From the NCBI RefSeq assembly GCF_001307275.1, contig NZ_CP012831.1, positions 4,208,501 to 4,272,500 on the forward strand: 64,000 nt of DNA, in the 5' to 3' direction. Each line of letters begins with the position of its first letter. Within the stretch, counting starts at the first letter, position 1. Below the pieces are notes generated by a model. The model made no database searches. It was not told the origin of the DNA and saw nothing but the letters and a program-made list of their open reading frames with translations. The DNA comes from Pseudomonas fluorescens (GTDB lineage Bacteria; Pseudomonadota; Gammaproteobacteria; Pseudomonadales; Pseudomonadaceae). Made by a program: the position numbers and the translations under genes. Shown here one piece after another: positions 18,812-29,478 of the stretch.

Positions 18812-19330
18812 ATGCAGTTCGAGACGCTAGACATTATCGCTCCTGGCCTGATCGACGAACCCTGGAGCGAAGCCGCGGTGTTCGGCTCCGCCACCTGGTT
18901 GTGGATGCATTCCAAGGCCCATCGCGATGCGCCGTTGCACACCTTGCCGACATTGCTGTTGCCGGCGCTCAAGCATCGCCAGTTCGTGCTCGGCTCCGAA
19001 CACGGCAAGCCGGTGTTCTACCTGTCCTGGCTCAACCTCGACGAGGCGGCAGAGCAACGTTACCTGCGCCAGTCGCCGCTGGCGCTGAGCCAAGAGGACT
19101 GGAACAGCGGCGAACGTCTCTGGCTCAACGACTGGGTCGCCCCCTTTGGCCACACGGCGGTATTGAGCCGCCTGTTGCAACGTCACCTTTTCATCGATCG
19201 CTGCGCCCGAGCCCTCTATCACCGAGGCGACGAGCGTGGCCTGCGGGTCAAGACATTCCAAGGGATCGGGGTCATCCCCGAACAGGCCCAGGCCTGGTTT
19301 GCCGCTCACCCGCTGGCAGTCGAAGCGTAA
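18812..19330 (+). CDS. cdiC: Toxin-activating lysine acyltransferase CdiC (HlyC/RtxC family)
   Basis: A 172-residue protein with the signatures of HlyC-type protein acyltransferases: FGSATWLWMHSKAHRDAPLH (the family catalytic histidine lies in this region), LLLPALKHRQFVL, GKPVFYLSWLNLDEAAE and LWLNDWVAPFGHT with the catalytic aspartate. These enzymes transfer fatty acyl groups from acyl-ACP to lysines of an exported protein. A GAGGTGA ribosome-binding site lies just before the ATG, and the gene sits between cdiB and cdiA, which is the arrangement of class II CDI loci. CdiA is therefore the likely substrate. The modified lysines cannot be read from sequence. Confidence 0.88.
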   Translation: MQFETLDIIAPGLIDEPWSEAAVFGSATWLWMHSKAHRDAPLHTLPTLLLPALKHRQFVLGSEHGKPVFYLSWLNLDEAAEQRYLRQSPLALSQEDWNSGERLWLNDWVAPFGHTAVLSRLLQRHLFIDRCARALYHRGDERGLRVKTFQGIGVIPEQAQAWFAAHPLAVEA

Positions 19331-19375
19331 CTCCAACCACTGGTCGTGCGGGCAGGCTCCGCAAATGGAATTGCT

Positions 19376-22300
19376 ATGAACAAGCATCTTTACCGAATCG
19401 TTTTCAACAAGGCCCGCGGGCTGTTGATGGTCGTGGCCGAGAACGTCACCAGCCAGGTCAAGGCGCCGGGGACCCGCTCCGGACCGACGACGGGCGCAGC
19501 GGCTTGCACGGCGACACTGGGGGCGTTGCGCTTTGCCGTGATGACAGCGATCGGCCTGGTGTCCTTGAGCGTGGCACCGACCTGGGCCGGCACCATCGTC
19601 GCCGACCCAGGTGCTCCGGCGGGCCAACGACCGACGGTGATACAAAGCGCCAACGGCACGCCGCAGGTGAATATCCGCACGCCCAGCGCCGGCGGTGTCT
19701 CGCGCAACACCTACAACCAGTTCGATGTCGATAGCCGGGGGGTGATCCTCAACAACGGCACGGGCAACAGCCAGACGAAACTGGGCGGTTGGATCGAAGG
19801 CAACCCGATGTTGGGCAATGGCAGCGCGCGGGTCATCCTCAACGAAGTCAACTCCAGCAACCCCAGCCAATTGCGCGGTTACGTCGAAGTCGCCGGCCAG
19901 CGTGCCGAAGTGGTCATCGCCAACCCATCCGGTATCACTTGCAACGGTTGCGGCTTCATCAACGCCGACCGGGCCACCCTCAGCACCGGCCGGGCGCAGT
20001 TGGAGAACGGTCGCATAACGGGCTACACCGTGCAGGGCGGCGCGATCAACATCGAAGGCAAAGGCCTGGATGCCCGCGAGGCCGACTACACGGATCTGAT
20101 TGCCCGCTCGGTGCAGGTCAACGCCGGGGTGTGGGCCAACGACTTGAAGGTCACCGCCGGACGTAATCAGGTCAATGCCGACAACACCCAGGCCACGCCG
20201 CTGTCAGGCGCCGAAGGAGAAAAACCCACCGTTGCCATCGACGTTGCCAAGCTCGGCGGCATGTATGCCGGGAAGATCATGCTGGTGGGCACGGAGTCCG
20301 GCGTGGGGGTGCGCAACGCCGGGCAGATCGGCGCCATGGCTGGTGAGGTGGTGATCAGCGCCGACGGCAAATTGCAAAACCAGGGCGCGATCAGCAGCAC
20401 AACGGCAACGCAAATCACTGCCGCCAGCGTTGAAAACAGCGGCACGCTCTACGCCAAGGGCGACCTGCGGCTCGACAGCGTCGGTGATATCGACAACAGC
20501 GGCACCGTTGCCAGCCAGAACCACACCACACTCACTGCCAAGACCATTCGCAGCACCACGGCCTCGAGCCTGGCGGCGGGCGTTGGTGCGGACGGCAAGC
20601 TGGGCAAAAGTGGCAACCTTGCGCTGCGGGCCACCACGATCAAGGCGCAAGGCCAGAACCTTGCCGGCGGCGATCTCGGCGTCGGGGCCGCTGACCTGGA
20701 CCTGAGCGGCAGCCAGACCCTGGGCCGCAACGTCACTCTGACGGCCAGTTCCGGCGATGCCAACCTCAGTGCTAGCCAAGTCGATGCGACCCAGGTGCTG
20801 ACCGCCAAGGCGGCCAAGACCCTGCGCACCGATGGGGCTAAAGTCAGCGCTGGCAACCTGCAATTGAGCGCGCGGGATGTGTCCAATGCCGGCGGTGAAC
20901 TGGTGCAGACCGGCACCGCCGATACTTCGATCACCGCCGCCGCTACGCTCGACAACAGCAGTGGGCGGATTGCCTCCAACGCCGGCAACCTGAAGCTTGG
21001 CGCCAATCGCCTCGACAACAGCGAAGGCAAGGTCGAGCACGCTGGCAAAGGTACCCTGGACATCCAGGCCAACCAGTTGGCCGGCAGCAAAGGCACCCTG
21101 GCGAGCAATGGCAAGTTGAGCGTCAAGGCCAGTGAAGTGGTGGTCGATGACGGCCTGACCCAAGGCCAACAGATCACGCTCGACACCACGACCCTGTCCA
21201 ACCAGCGTGGACGCATTCTCCAGACCGGCGCGCAACCGTTGCAGGTCACCGCCCGTGAACGCTTCGACAACCAGGCCGGGCAAGTCAGCGGTCCCGCAGC
21301 GGTGGTCTTGAAGGTCGGCACGATGAACAACCAGGGCGGCAAAGTCCTCGCCACCGATAACGGTGCGTTGACTGTCACGGCCGACAAAGAGATCAATAAC
21401 GGCGGCGGGACGCTGGCCGCCAGCGGTACGACAAAGGTCAGCGGCGAGGCGCTGGATAATACCCAAGGCACGGTGAGTGCCGGCGGTGAGCTGGACGCAA
21501 CCTTCGATCGCTTGAACAACATCGGTGGCACGCTGGCCGCGACCCAGCGCATGCAGATCATCGCCGGGCAGTTGAACAACACCAACGGCGTGCTGGGCTC
21601 GGTGAAGTCCGGGTTGCTGGTCAGCGTCTCGGCAGACGCGCTGAACAACAGCGGCGGGCGCCTTGAAGCGCTGGGCGATATCACGCTGTCGGCCCAAGGT
21701 TTGAATAACCAGGGCGGGGTGATCAGTGGCCAGGCCTTGGACCTGAACAGCCACGGCCTGCTGATGGACAACAGCCAGGGCACGCTGAATGCCGGCGCGA
21801 CCCTCGATCTGCGCAGCGGTGAGTTGCGCAACGCAGCGGGCCTGATCCAGGCCAAGGGCAAGCTGTTCATCGACACCGGCAGCCAGGCGTTGAACAACCT
21901 TCAGTCCGGCACCACCCAAGGCATCAGCGGCCAGGACGCGGTGGAAATCCACAGCGCCCATTTCAACAACAGCGCCGGTTTCCTCGGGGCCAAGGGCGCG
22001 CTGGTGCTCAAGGCCACCGACCTGACCAACGGCAGCGGCGGCCAGATCATTGGCCAGAAGAGCGTTCAGGTCGAAGGCGCCCGAGTGGATAACCGCGGCG
22101 GTCAGTTGCAGGGCCTCGGCGATGTCCAGTTGGTGCTGGGTGAGACGCTCAACAACCAGGGCGGACTGGTGCGCAGCGCGGGCACCCTGGGCGTGACTGC
22201 CGACGTGCTCGACAACAGCGCCACCCAAGGTGCCAACCAGGGGCTCGAAGGCCGCACCATGAGCCTGGCGCTCAACACTTTCGGTAACCAGGCCGGTGCC

Positions 22301-25300
22301 GTGCGCGCCGACCAAGGGTTGTCCATCGGTGTCAGCCAAGCGTTGGATAACCAGGGCGGCCTGATTTCCTCGGGGGCCGGCCTGACCATCACCGATCGCG
22401 ATCCGACGCAACGTCGCCAGTCAGTGCACAACCTCGACGGGACCTTGCTCGCCGGCAGCCTGTTGTCCCTCAACGCCGCCTATTACGCGGGCACCGGTCG
22501 GGCCCTGAGCCTGGGCGACCTGACGTTCAGCCTGCAAAGTGGCCTGGACCTGAGTGGACAGATCCAGGCCAATAACAAGGTTGACCTGAGCACCGATGGG
22601 GCTTTCAACAACAGCGGAAAACTGCTGGCGGGCAATCTCCTGCTGGTGCACTCGCAGACGCTGGACAACGCCGCCAACGGCGAGATCAGCGCCGGCCAGG
22701 TTCGCCTGAACATCAACGACAGCCTGACCAACCGTGGCCTGATCGACGGCCAGCAAGTGCGTGTGCAAGCGCTGTCGCTGAATAACCTGGGCACCGGGCG
22801 CCTGTACGGTGATCGATTGGCGATCGCCACCTCGGCACTGAGCAACCGCGATGAAAACGGTGTCGCCGCGACCATCGCCGCCCGCGAATCGCTGGACATT
22901 GGCACCGGCACCTTGGACAACCGCGAACAGGCGCTGATCTTCAGTGCCGGGGACCTCGCCATCGGCGGTGCGCTGAGCGCCACTGACAAGGCCCAGGACC
23001 GGGCCCAACTGTTGACCAACGCCAGTGCGACCATCGAGGCCCTCGGCAACCTGTCGCTCGATGTGCAAAGCGTGCGCAACACCAATGAACACTTCAGCAC
23101 TCAACAGGTGGAAATCAGCCGCACGGCCTTGCAGGAGTTCCAGCTCAGCGGTTCGCCGAACCGCTACCAGGGCGACCAGATTGCCCTGAGTCACGATGAG
23201 GTCTATTACCTCAACACGCCTGAGGGGCGCAAAGACAACTGGAACCGCTACGACTACACCCGCGTGGTCCAGGAAACCCAGATCGCCACCTCGGCGCCGG
23301 CGCAGATCCTCTCTGGCGGGACGATGCAGATCAACGCAGGCGATGTGCTCAACGACAAGAGCCGCATCATTGCCGGTGGGTTGTTGCAGGCCAATATTGC
23401 CAGTTTGACCAACACCGAATTGACCGGTCAGCGCACCACCTCCGACAGTGGCACCGCTACGAATTTCTATCGCATCCAGCGCAAGGGCCGGGACCGCCAA
23501 GGAACAGCCGTCACGGCCTACACGCCTGCCCCCTTGATCCAGGACATCACCCTGCAACCGACCGTGTTCGCCCAGAACGCCGCTGGCAACGGTACCGGCA
23601 CCCAGATCAGTGCCCGCGCCACACAGGGCGTCAGCGAGCAAATAGCCGCCACAGGCACGGTCAGCGCCCCGGTCGACAGGACCTATCAAGTGGCGCCCAT
23701 CGTTCAGGTCGCGGCCCAGACCACCCTGAACAGCAAGGGCGTGGCCGAGCAGATCCGCAGCGGCGGGCCATCCCTGGCATTGCCGAACAACAGCCTGTTC
23801 AGCACCAACCCCCAGAGCACCAGTAGCTACCTGATCGAAACCGATCCGCGTTTTGCCAGCTATCGCACCTGGCTGTCGTCGGACTACATGTTGCAGCGCC
23901 TGCAAGTCGACCCGGCACTGACGCAACAACGCCTGGGCGACGGCTTCTATGAGCAGAAGCTGATTCGCGAGCAAGTGGCGCAACTCACCGGCCGGCGTTT
24001 CCTCGACGGCTACGCCAATGACGAAGCGCAATACCGTGCCCTGATCGACAACGCCGTGACCGTCGCCAGCCAATGGCAACTGGTGCCCGGCGTGGCCCTG
24101 ACCTCCGCGCAGATGGCCCAGTTGACCAGCGACATTGTCTGGCTGGTGCAGAAGCAGGTGACCCTGGCCAACGGCGACACCCGCAACGTGCTGGTGCCGC
24201 AAGTGTACGTACGGGTCCAGGAGGGCGACCTCAACGGCTCCGGCGCCCTGATTGCCGGGCAGCAGTTGAACCTGAACATCGCCGGCGATCTGGTCAACAG
24301 TGGCAGCCTCGCCGGGCGCAGCGTCATGGCGATCACCGCGCAAAACATCGAGAACCTCGGTGGGCGCATCCAGGCCGACAAGGCTTCGCTCACCGCGCGG
24401 GAAAACCTCAACAACCTCGGCGGCCTGATCGGTGCCGTGGACAGCCTGTCGGTCAAGGCCGGGCAGGACATCAACGTCATCTCCAGCAGCCGGGACAGCA
24501 GCAGTGCCCAAGGCACCCGCACCAACCTGTCGCGGGTCGCCGGGCTGTTCGTCAGCGGCGCCCAAGGCACGATGGGCGTGAGCGCCGGCAACGACCTCAA
24601 CCTCACCGGGGCCCAGGTGGTCAATGCCGGCAAGGGCGGCAGTACGTTGCTGGAGGCGGGCAAGAACATCAACCTGGCCACGGTGGGCGAAGCCCACGAG
24701 CAAGCGCTGACCTGGAACAGCAGCAACTGGCGCAAGGACGCCAGCCGGACCGAAGTCGGCTCCCTGGTCCAAGGGCAGGGCGACGTGCGCTTGAGCGCAG
24801 GCCAGGACCTCAACGCCCGCGCCGCCCGTGTCACCAGCGAGCAAGGCGCGGTATTTGCCGAGGCCAAGCGCGACGTCAACCTGACCGCCGGCCAGAACTA
24901 CCAGTTCGCCGATGAAGCGCACAAGGTCAAAGGCAGCAACGGGATGTTCTCCAGCAAGACCACCACCACCCGTGACACGATCAGCCAGACCTCGGTCGAA
25001 GGCTCCACCCTGAGCGGCGAGCAGACCTATGTGCAGGCCGGTCGCGACATCAACCTCAAGGGCAGTAACGTGGTGTCCACGACCCAGACGGTTCTGGTGG
25101 CGGACAACAACGTCAACATCGAAGCCGACACTGCCAGCAGCAGCGAGCGCCACGACAAGTCCGTGAAGAAAAGCGGCCTGTTCAGCGGCGGTGGCATCGC
25201 CGTCACCCTGGGGACCCAGCAACAGAGCGTCAAGGACCTCACCACCGAGCACACGGCTGCGGCCAGCACCGTCGGCTCGACCGCCGGCGATGTGTTGATC

Positions 25301-28300
25301 GAAGCGGGCAAGGGCTATCGCCAGGTGGGCAGCCAGGTGTCGGCGCCACAAGGCAACATCGACGTCACGGCGCAGACCATCGACGTCGTCGAGGCGCGCA
25401 ACACCCGCGAACGCGAGCGTGAAACCCTGTTCAAGCAGACCGGGTTCACCCTCACCGTGACCAACCCGGTGATCAGCGCGATCCAGACGTCCCAGCAAAT
25501 GAAACAGGCCTCGGAGAAAACCGACGATGGGCGTATGAAGGCTCTGGCCGCCGCCACCGCCGTGCTGGCCGCCAACAACGCGGCGACCGCCGTGGCGATG
25601 GACCCGGGTTCGGCGGGCGGGATCAACATCAGCCTGTCGCTGGGCACCAAGAAGAACGAAAGCACGACCACCTACACCAGCGACAGCGCGGCCGGCTCGA
25701 CCATGACCGCCGGCAATGACATCCGCCTGCGCGCCACGGGCGCCGGGGCTGCCAGCGACATCACTGTGCAAGGCAGCGATATCAAGGCCGGACGCAACGC
25801 CAGCCTGCTGGCGGACGGTGACATCAACCTGCTCGCCGCCCGCAATACCGACAAGCAGGAAACCGACAGCAAAGGCACCAGCGCGAGCATCGGCATCGGC
25901 TTTTCCCTGGGCGGCACCCGCAACGGTTTCACCCTGGACCTGGGGGCATCCGGCAGTCGCGGCCAGGCGGATGGCGATGGACTCACCCACACCAATACCC
26001 ATGTCCAGGCCGGCAACCAGTTGCTGCTGGCCTCCGGCGGCGACACCAACCTCAAAGGCGCGGTGGCCAGCGGCAAACAGGTCCTGGCCGACATCGGCGG
26101 CGACCTGAACATCGAAAGCCTGCAAGACACCAACACCTACGTGGTCGATGAGAAGAGCCTGGGCTTTGGCATCAGCCTGTGCATTCCGCCGTTCTGCTAC
26201 GGCATGAGTTCGGTCAGCGGTGCCAGTGGCAGCTTCGGTGCCACGGATATCGACTCCAACTACGCCAGCGTGACCGAGCAATCGGGCATCAAGGCCGGGG
26301 ACGACGGCTTCGACATTCGCGTGGGTGGCAACACCGACCTGGTTGGCGGCATCATCGCCAGCAGCGACAAGGCGGTGCAGGACGGCAAGAATCGCCTGGT
26401 CACCGCCAGCCTCACCAGCCGCGACATCAAGAACAAGGCCGAGTACGACGCCAGCACCGTCAGCGTCGGTGGCGGCTATCGCGAAGTCGGCAAGGACCAG
26501 CAGGGCAACGCCACCAGCGGCGGCACGAAAACCCCTGGCACCGACCTGCCGAAGAACGATAACGACCTCAGCGCCACCATGCCGATTGCCATCAGTGCCA
26601 GCGACGACGCCAGCAGCGTCACCCGCAGCGGCATCAGCGGCGGCACCATCGTCATCAGCAACGACGCCGAGCAACAGAAGCGCACCGGCAAGAATGGCGA
26701 GCAAACCGTCGCCAGTCTCAACCGCGATGTCTCCAGCGACCGCGACACCACCAACACGCTCAAGCCGATCTTCGACGAAGACGAAATCCGTGCCGGTTTC
26801 GAGATCGTCGGAGCGTTCGCCAACGAGGCCAGCACCTTGCTCGCCAACAAGGCCAAGGAAGTCGACCTCAAGCGCAAACAGGCCGAGGCGGCTCAGGCAG
26901 CGGCCCTGGACCCCAACGCCCAACTCACCGACACCGAACGCCTGGCGCTGCTCGGCAACGCTCAGCGCCTCAATGCCGAAGCCAGCGGCATCGCCGACAA
27001 GTGGGGCGCGGGCGGTACCTACCGGCAGATCACCACCGCCCTGGTAGGCGCGGCCAGCGGCAACATCAGTGGCGGCAACAGTGCGTTCGTCCAAGGGTTG
27101 GTGGTCAATTACGTGCAACAGCAGGGCGCCGGCTACATCGGCGACCTGGTGGCGGACGGCAAGCTCACCGAAGGCTCGCCGCTGCACGCCGCCCTGCACG
27201 GTATCGTGGCCTGCGCGGGTGCCGCCGCCAGCAGCCAGAGCTGTGGCAGCGGCGCCGCGGGCGCGGCGGCATCGAGCCTGCTCACCGGCCTGTTCTCCGA
27301 AGCCAGCCCCGATGAAAGCGAATCCCAGCGTGAAGCCAAGCGCAACCTGATTGTCAGCATCGTCACTGGGCTGGCGGCCACCAGCTCCTCGCTGGACCCG
27401 GCCACCGCCACCAGCGCGGCCGGCGCCGCCGTGGACAACAACTGGCTGGCGACCCAGCAATTGGTCCAGGCCGAGAAGGAGTACAGCGAGGCCGATGGGC
27501 TGCTGGCGAAGGCGCAAGTGATCGCCAAATGGGGGTACATCAACCAGAAGCAAGACGTACTGACCCGCTTCGGCGTGGGCAAAGGCCTGGTGCAAGCGGG
27601 CTGGAGCGACGTCGAGGGCCTGGCGCAATTCCTCCTCCATCCGGTTGACGGAATCAACGGCCTCAAAGCCCTGATCAACGACCCCGAGGCCCGCAAGCAG
27701 TTCGGCGATGGCGTGGTCAACGAACTCAACGCCAAACTCGACCGCGTGAAAGACGCTCTTGAAAACGGCGGCGACGACCGCGCCGTGCAACTGGGCCAGG
27801 ATATTGGCGAGCTCGTCTGGCAGGTTGGCAGTATTGCCACGGGGGTTGGCGGGGCGGCGAAAGGTGGCGTGGCGCTGGCGAAAGCCGGAATCAAGGTGGG
27901 GGCGGAAGGGCTTGAAAAGATGGCTGATATGGCCAGGCTTGAAAAAATAGCGAAAGTCGAAACGCCAGCTACCAAACCGTTGCCTGACTGGAGCGGTGAT
28001 GGACCCTCCGGCGGGAAGGGGCCAGATAAAACAGTCCCTCCGAGCACGACAACTGATCTGTTTGAAGCGTCTAGAGGTAAGGATCTTTCGACCCTGACAA
28101 ACCAGCAAATTGGCGACTTGGGTGAGGCGATATCCAAAACCTTCTTGCGCGATAATAACCATACTGACATCTTTGCTATCCAGAACAGTAGCGGGAATGG
28201 CATCGATATTGTCAGTCGCACACCTGATGGTCGTCTCGCCTTCACTGAGGTGAAAACATCGCGAACAGGGAGTATTGGAGGGCTTTCCAGTCGTCAAGAA

Positions 28301-28504
28301 AATATGACGACGTTTGTCGAGGATATTCTGACTCAGGCAGCTAGTCGCCAGGGGCGCTACCGGAATATTGACGTCGCTGATCAACAGCGGGCACGTCAGA
28401 TGCTCAGGGAGTTTAGGCAAACACCTGAAAGTGTGAGCGGAAATTTGATCGGTGTTGATCTAAAGGGAGAGGTATTGAGAGTCTCTCCTTGGGCGCGCAA
28501 TTGA
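19376..28504 (+). CDS. cdiA: CdiA-type contact-dependent inhibition effector with C-terminal PD-(D/E)XK nuclease domain
   Basis: A protein of 3042 residues from the ATG at 19376, chosen because MNKHLYRIVFNKARG is the ESPR signal-peptide extension; an ATG at 19346 is less likely. The signal peptide probably ends near PTWA (about 71). The two-partner secretion domain (about 75-250) has NPSGITCNGCGF. Filamentous haemagglutinin repeats run to about 1230. A non-repetitive, Tyr-rich segment (about 1235-1605) is the probable receptor-binding region, followed by a second repeat block and a pretoxin region. The usual VENN mark is VDNN (2686-2689). The last 140 residues show GEA (E2917), GIDIV (D2944) and EVK (E2958, K2960), the PD-(D/E)XK nuclease pattern, so a DNase or tRNase toxin is predicted. 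Bases after about 27,900 are AT-richer than the rest, a sign of exchange of the toxin end. Confidence 0.93.
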   Translation: MNKHLYRIVFNKARGLLMVVAENVTSQVKAPGTRSGPTTGAAACTATLGALRFAVMTAIGLVSLSVAPTWAGTIVADPGAPAGQRPTVIQSANGTPQVNIRTPSAGGVSRNTYNQFDVDSRGVILNNGTGNSQTKLGGWIEGNPMLGNGSARVILNEVNSSNPSQLRGYVEVAGQRAEVVIANPSGITCNGCGFINADRATLSTGRAQLENGRITGYTVQGGAINIEGKGLDAREADYTDLIARSVQVNAGVWANDLKVTAGRNQVNADNTQATPLSGAEGEKPTVAIDVAKLGGMYAGKIMLVGTESGVGVRNAGQIGAMAGEVVISADGKLQNQGAISSTTATQITAASVENSGTLYAKGDLRLDSVGDIDNSGTVASQNHTTLTAKTIRSTTASSLAAGVGADGKLGKSGNLALRATTIKAQGQNLAGGDLGVGAADLDLSGSQTLGRNVTLTASSGDANLSASQVDATQVLTAKAAKTLRTDGAKVSAGNLQLSARDVSNAGGELVQTGTADTSITAAATLDNSSGRIASNAGNLKLGANRLDNSEGKVEHAGKGTLDIQANQLAGSKGTLASNGKLSVKASEVVVDDGLTQGQQITLDTTTLSNQRGRILQTGAQPLQVTARERFDNQAGQVSGPAAVVLKVGTMNNQGGKVLATDNGALTVTADKEINNGGGTLAASGTTKVSGEALDNTQGTVSAGGELDATFDRLNNIGGTLAATQRMQIIAGQLNNTNGVLGSVKSGLLVSVSADALNNSGGRLEALGDITLSAQGLNNQGGVISGQALDLNSHGLLMDNSQGTLNAGATLDLRSGELRNAAGLIQAKGKLFIDTGSQALNNLQSGTTQGISGQDAVEIHSAHFNNSAGFLGAKGALVLKATDLTNGSGGQIIGQKSVQVEGARVDNRGGQLQGLGDVQLVLGETLNNQGGLVRSAGTLGVTADVLDNSATQGANQGLEGRTMSLALNTFGNQAGAVRADQGLSIGVSQALDNQGGLISSGAGLTITDRDPTQRRQSVHNLDGTLLAGSLLSLNAAYYAGTGRALSLGDLTFSLQSGLDLSGQIQANNKVDLSTDGAFNNSGKLLAGNLLLVHSQTLDNAANGEISAGQVRLNINDSLTNRGLIDGQQVRVQALSLNNLGTGRLYGDRLAIATSALSNRDENGVAATIAARESLDIGTGTLDNREQALIFSAGDLAIGGALSATDKAQDRAQLLTNASATIEALGNLSLDVQSVRNTNEHFSTQQVEISRTALQEFQLSGSPNRYQGDQIALSHDEVYYLNTPEGRKDNWNRYDYTRVVQETQIATSAPAQILSGGTMQINAGDVLNDKSRIIAGGLLQANIASLTNTELTGQRTTSDSGTATNFYRIQRKGRDRQGTAVTAYTPAPLIQDITLQPTVFAQNAAGNGTGTQISARATQGVSEQIAATGTVSAPVDRTYQVAPIVQVAAQTTLNSKGVAEQIRSGGPSLALPNNSLFSTNPQSTSSYLIETDPRFASYRTWLSSDYMLQRLQVDPALTQQRLGDGFYEQKLIREQVAQLTGRRFLDGYANDEAQYRALIDNAVTVASQWQLVPGVALTSAQMAQLTSDIVWLVQKQVTLANGDTRNVLVPQVYVRVQEGDLNGSGALIAGQQLNLNIAGDLVNSGSLAGRSVMAITAQNIENLGGRIQADKASLTARENLNNLGGLIGAVDSLSVKAGQDINVISSSRDSSSAQGTRTNLSRVAGLFVSGAQGTMGVSAGNDLNLTGAQVVNAGKGGSTLLEAGKNINLATVGEAHEQALTWNSSNWRKDASRTEVGSLVQGQGDVRLSAGQDLNARAARVTSEQGAVFAEAKRDVNLTAGQNYQFADEAHKVKGSNGMFSSKTTTTRDTISQTSVEGSTLSGEQTYVQAGRDINLKGSNVVSTTQTVLVADNNVNIEADTASSSERHDKSVKKSGLFSGGGIAVTLGTQQQSVKDLTTEHTAAASTVGSTAGDVLIEAGKGYRQVGSQVSAPQGNIDVTAQTIDVVEARNTRERERETLFKQTGFTLTVTNPVISAIQTSQQMKQASEKTDDGRMKALAAATAVLAANNAATAVAMDPGSAGGINISLSLGTKKNESTTTYTSDSAAGSTMTAGNDIRLRATGAGAASDITVQGSDIKAGRNASLLADGDINLLAARNTDKQETDSKGTSASIGIGFSLGGTRNGFTLDLGASGSRGQADGDGLTHTNTHVQAGNQLLLASGGDTNLKGAVASGKQVLADIGGDLNIESLQDTNTYVVDEKSLGFGISLCIPPFCYGMSSVSGASGSFGATDIDSNYASVTEQSGIKAGDDGFDIRVGGNTDLVGGIIASSDKAVQDGKNRLVTASLTSRDIKNKAEYDASTVSVGGGYREVGKDQQGNATSGGTKTPGTDLPKNDNDLSATMPIAISASDDASSVTRSGISGGTIVISNDAEQQKRTGKNGEQTVASLNRDVSSDRDTTNTLKPIFDEDEIRAGFEIVGAFANEASTLLANKAKEVDLKRKQAEAAQAAALDPNAQLTDTERLALLGNAQRLNAEASGIADKWGAGGTYRQITTALVGAASGNISGGNSAFVQGLVVNYVQQQGAGYIGDLVADGKLTEGSPLHAALHGIVACAGAAASSQSCGSGAAGAAASSLLTGLFSEASPDESESQREAKRNLIVSIVTGLAATSSSLDPATATSAAGAAVDNNWLATQQLVQAEKEYSEADGLLAKAQVIAKWGYINQKQDVLTRFGVGKGLVQAGWSDVEGLAQFLLHPVDGINGLKALINDPEARKQFGDGVVNELNAKLDRVKDALENGGDDRAVQLGQDIGELVWQVGSIATGVGGAAKGGVALAKAGIKVGAEGLEKMADMARLEKIAKVETPATKPLPDWSGDGPSGGKGPDKTVPPSTTTDLFEASRGKDLSTLTNQQIGDLGEAISKTFLRDNNHTDIFAIQNSSGNGIDIVSRTPDGRLAFTEVKTSRTGSIGGLSSRQENMTTFVEDILTQAASRQGRYRNIDVADQQRARQMLREFRQTPESVSGNLIGVDLKGEVLRVSPWARN

Positions 28505-28535
28505 TGTTTTTGGGATACATGGGGGATGTACTGAA

Positions 28536-29405
28536 ATGAAAAAAATCAATAGCCTACTTGAGCTTCATCGACGTTGGCTTTCCCAGTCGGAAGGCATGGA
28601 GGCTCAGGAACTTGACTACATTGATGAAGATTTGGCCAGCGACTCGTTAGGTGGATTGGACAACGTGGCTGATTCATTGGGGATGCTGGCGACTTATTAT
28701 GGCATTCAGGGCGAAGTCGCTATCAGTGACAGAGATGCTTCTGGCTGGGAGCATGTCTCGCGCTCAATGATGTACCGTTATTGGGCACTGATGCTCAAAG
28801 CAAAGGCTTTCTCCAAAACGAGTTTTCTTCAAGGCATCAAAACCGTCCCCAATCTGACTAACCAATTGAGCATTGCCGGATGTTTGCTGGCCGGATTCAT
28901 AGTGGCTGATCGTCGAGATCTGGCCGCGTCCGTGGCCGATGTGCTGGCCGGGATGCTGACTATCAATGGCGCCGTCGATTCCAGCTATCTTAAACAGCGT
29001 CGATTCGAGCCTTTTATGCTCTGGCTTTATTCAGTCTACTCACAAAAAAATACGCTTCCAGAGATCAAGTCGATGGACCTGGGTATTTATCAAAACGTGA
29101 TAGACGAATGGACTAATGAACAAGGGCTAGCTCATGCACTGGAAGAGTTATGTCGATATCACTTATCCAACGCTGACGACACCGGTGGGGCGTGGGACCC
29201 TGAATTCAAATATGCGCCTTTCGATTTGTTGCCTTTGGAGATCCACGCGATTTTCCAGGTCCGACAGCAACTAGGTCTGACTGCTCCAACTGTGTCGAGT
29301 CCTTTATTGTCCGCAGAGACGGCTGCGCTAGAAAACCTGGTCATTATTTCCGATCAGCTTGCGGTCCGGGTGGAGACGGCCTACGAGAGTTTCTTCGGGC
29401 TTTAG
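28536..29405 (+). CDS. cdiI: Putative CdiI immunity protein, immediately downstream of cdiA
   Basis: A 289-residue soluble, acidic, helix-rich protein with no signal peptide, starting 31 bases after the cdiA stop with GGGGGAT as ribosome-binding site. In CDI loci the gene in this position encodes the cytoplasmic immunity protein that binds the cognate CdiA C-terminus. The N-terminal MATYYGIQGEV-like segment and regular alpha-helical spacing recall Imm49-like immunity proteins, but I could not confirm the family. Codon use is more AT-rich than in cdiA, like the toxin end. The following gene is also immunity-like, so which of the two protects against this toxin is open. Confidence 0.65.
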   Translation: MKKINSLLELHRRWLSQSEGMEAQELDYIDEDLASDSLGGLDNVADSLGMLATYYGIQGEVAISDRDASGWEHVSRSMMYRYWALMLKAKAFSKTSFLQGIKTVPNLTNQLSIAGCLLAGFIVADRRDLAASVADVLAGMLTINGAVDSSYLKQRRFEPFMLWLYSVYSQKNTLPEIKSMDLGIYQNVIDEWTNEQGLAHALEELCRYHLSNADDTGGAWDPEFKYAPFDLLPLEIHAIFQVRQQLGLTAPTVSSPLLSAETAALENLVIISDQLAVRVETAYESFFGL

Positions 29406-29478
29406 ACGCAGGCGCTATCATTGCTCCCAGCTTAAATACAAGCAAATTCCAGAATGTTGAATTTCGGAGGAAACGTAG

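Noticed and set aside
27431..27442. cdiA judged degenerate because VENN is missing
   Set aside because: VDNN is at the right place and the frame is intact through the toxin domain; variation of this motif is known.
22421..28420. Very long open frame of 1999 codons on the minus strand
   Set aside because: It lies wholly antisense to cdiA, whose repeats and high GC keep the opposite strand free of stops; the translation has no family features. The same holds for the 735-codon frame at 20204-22411.
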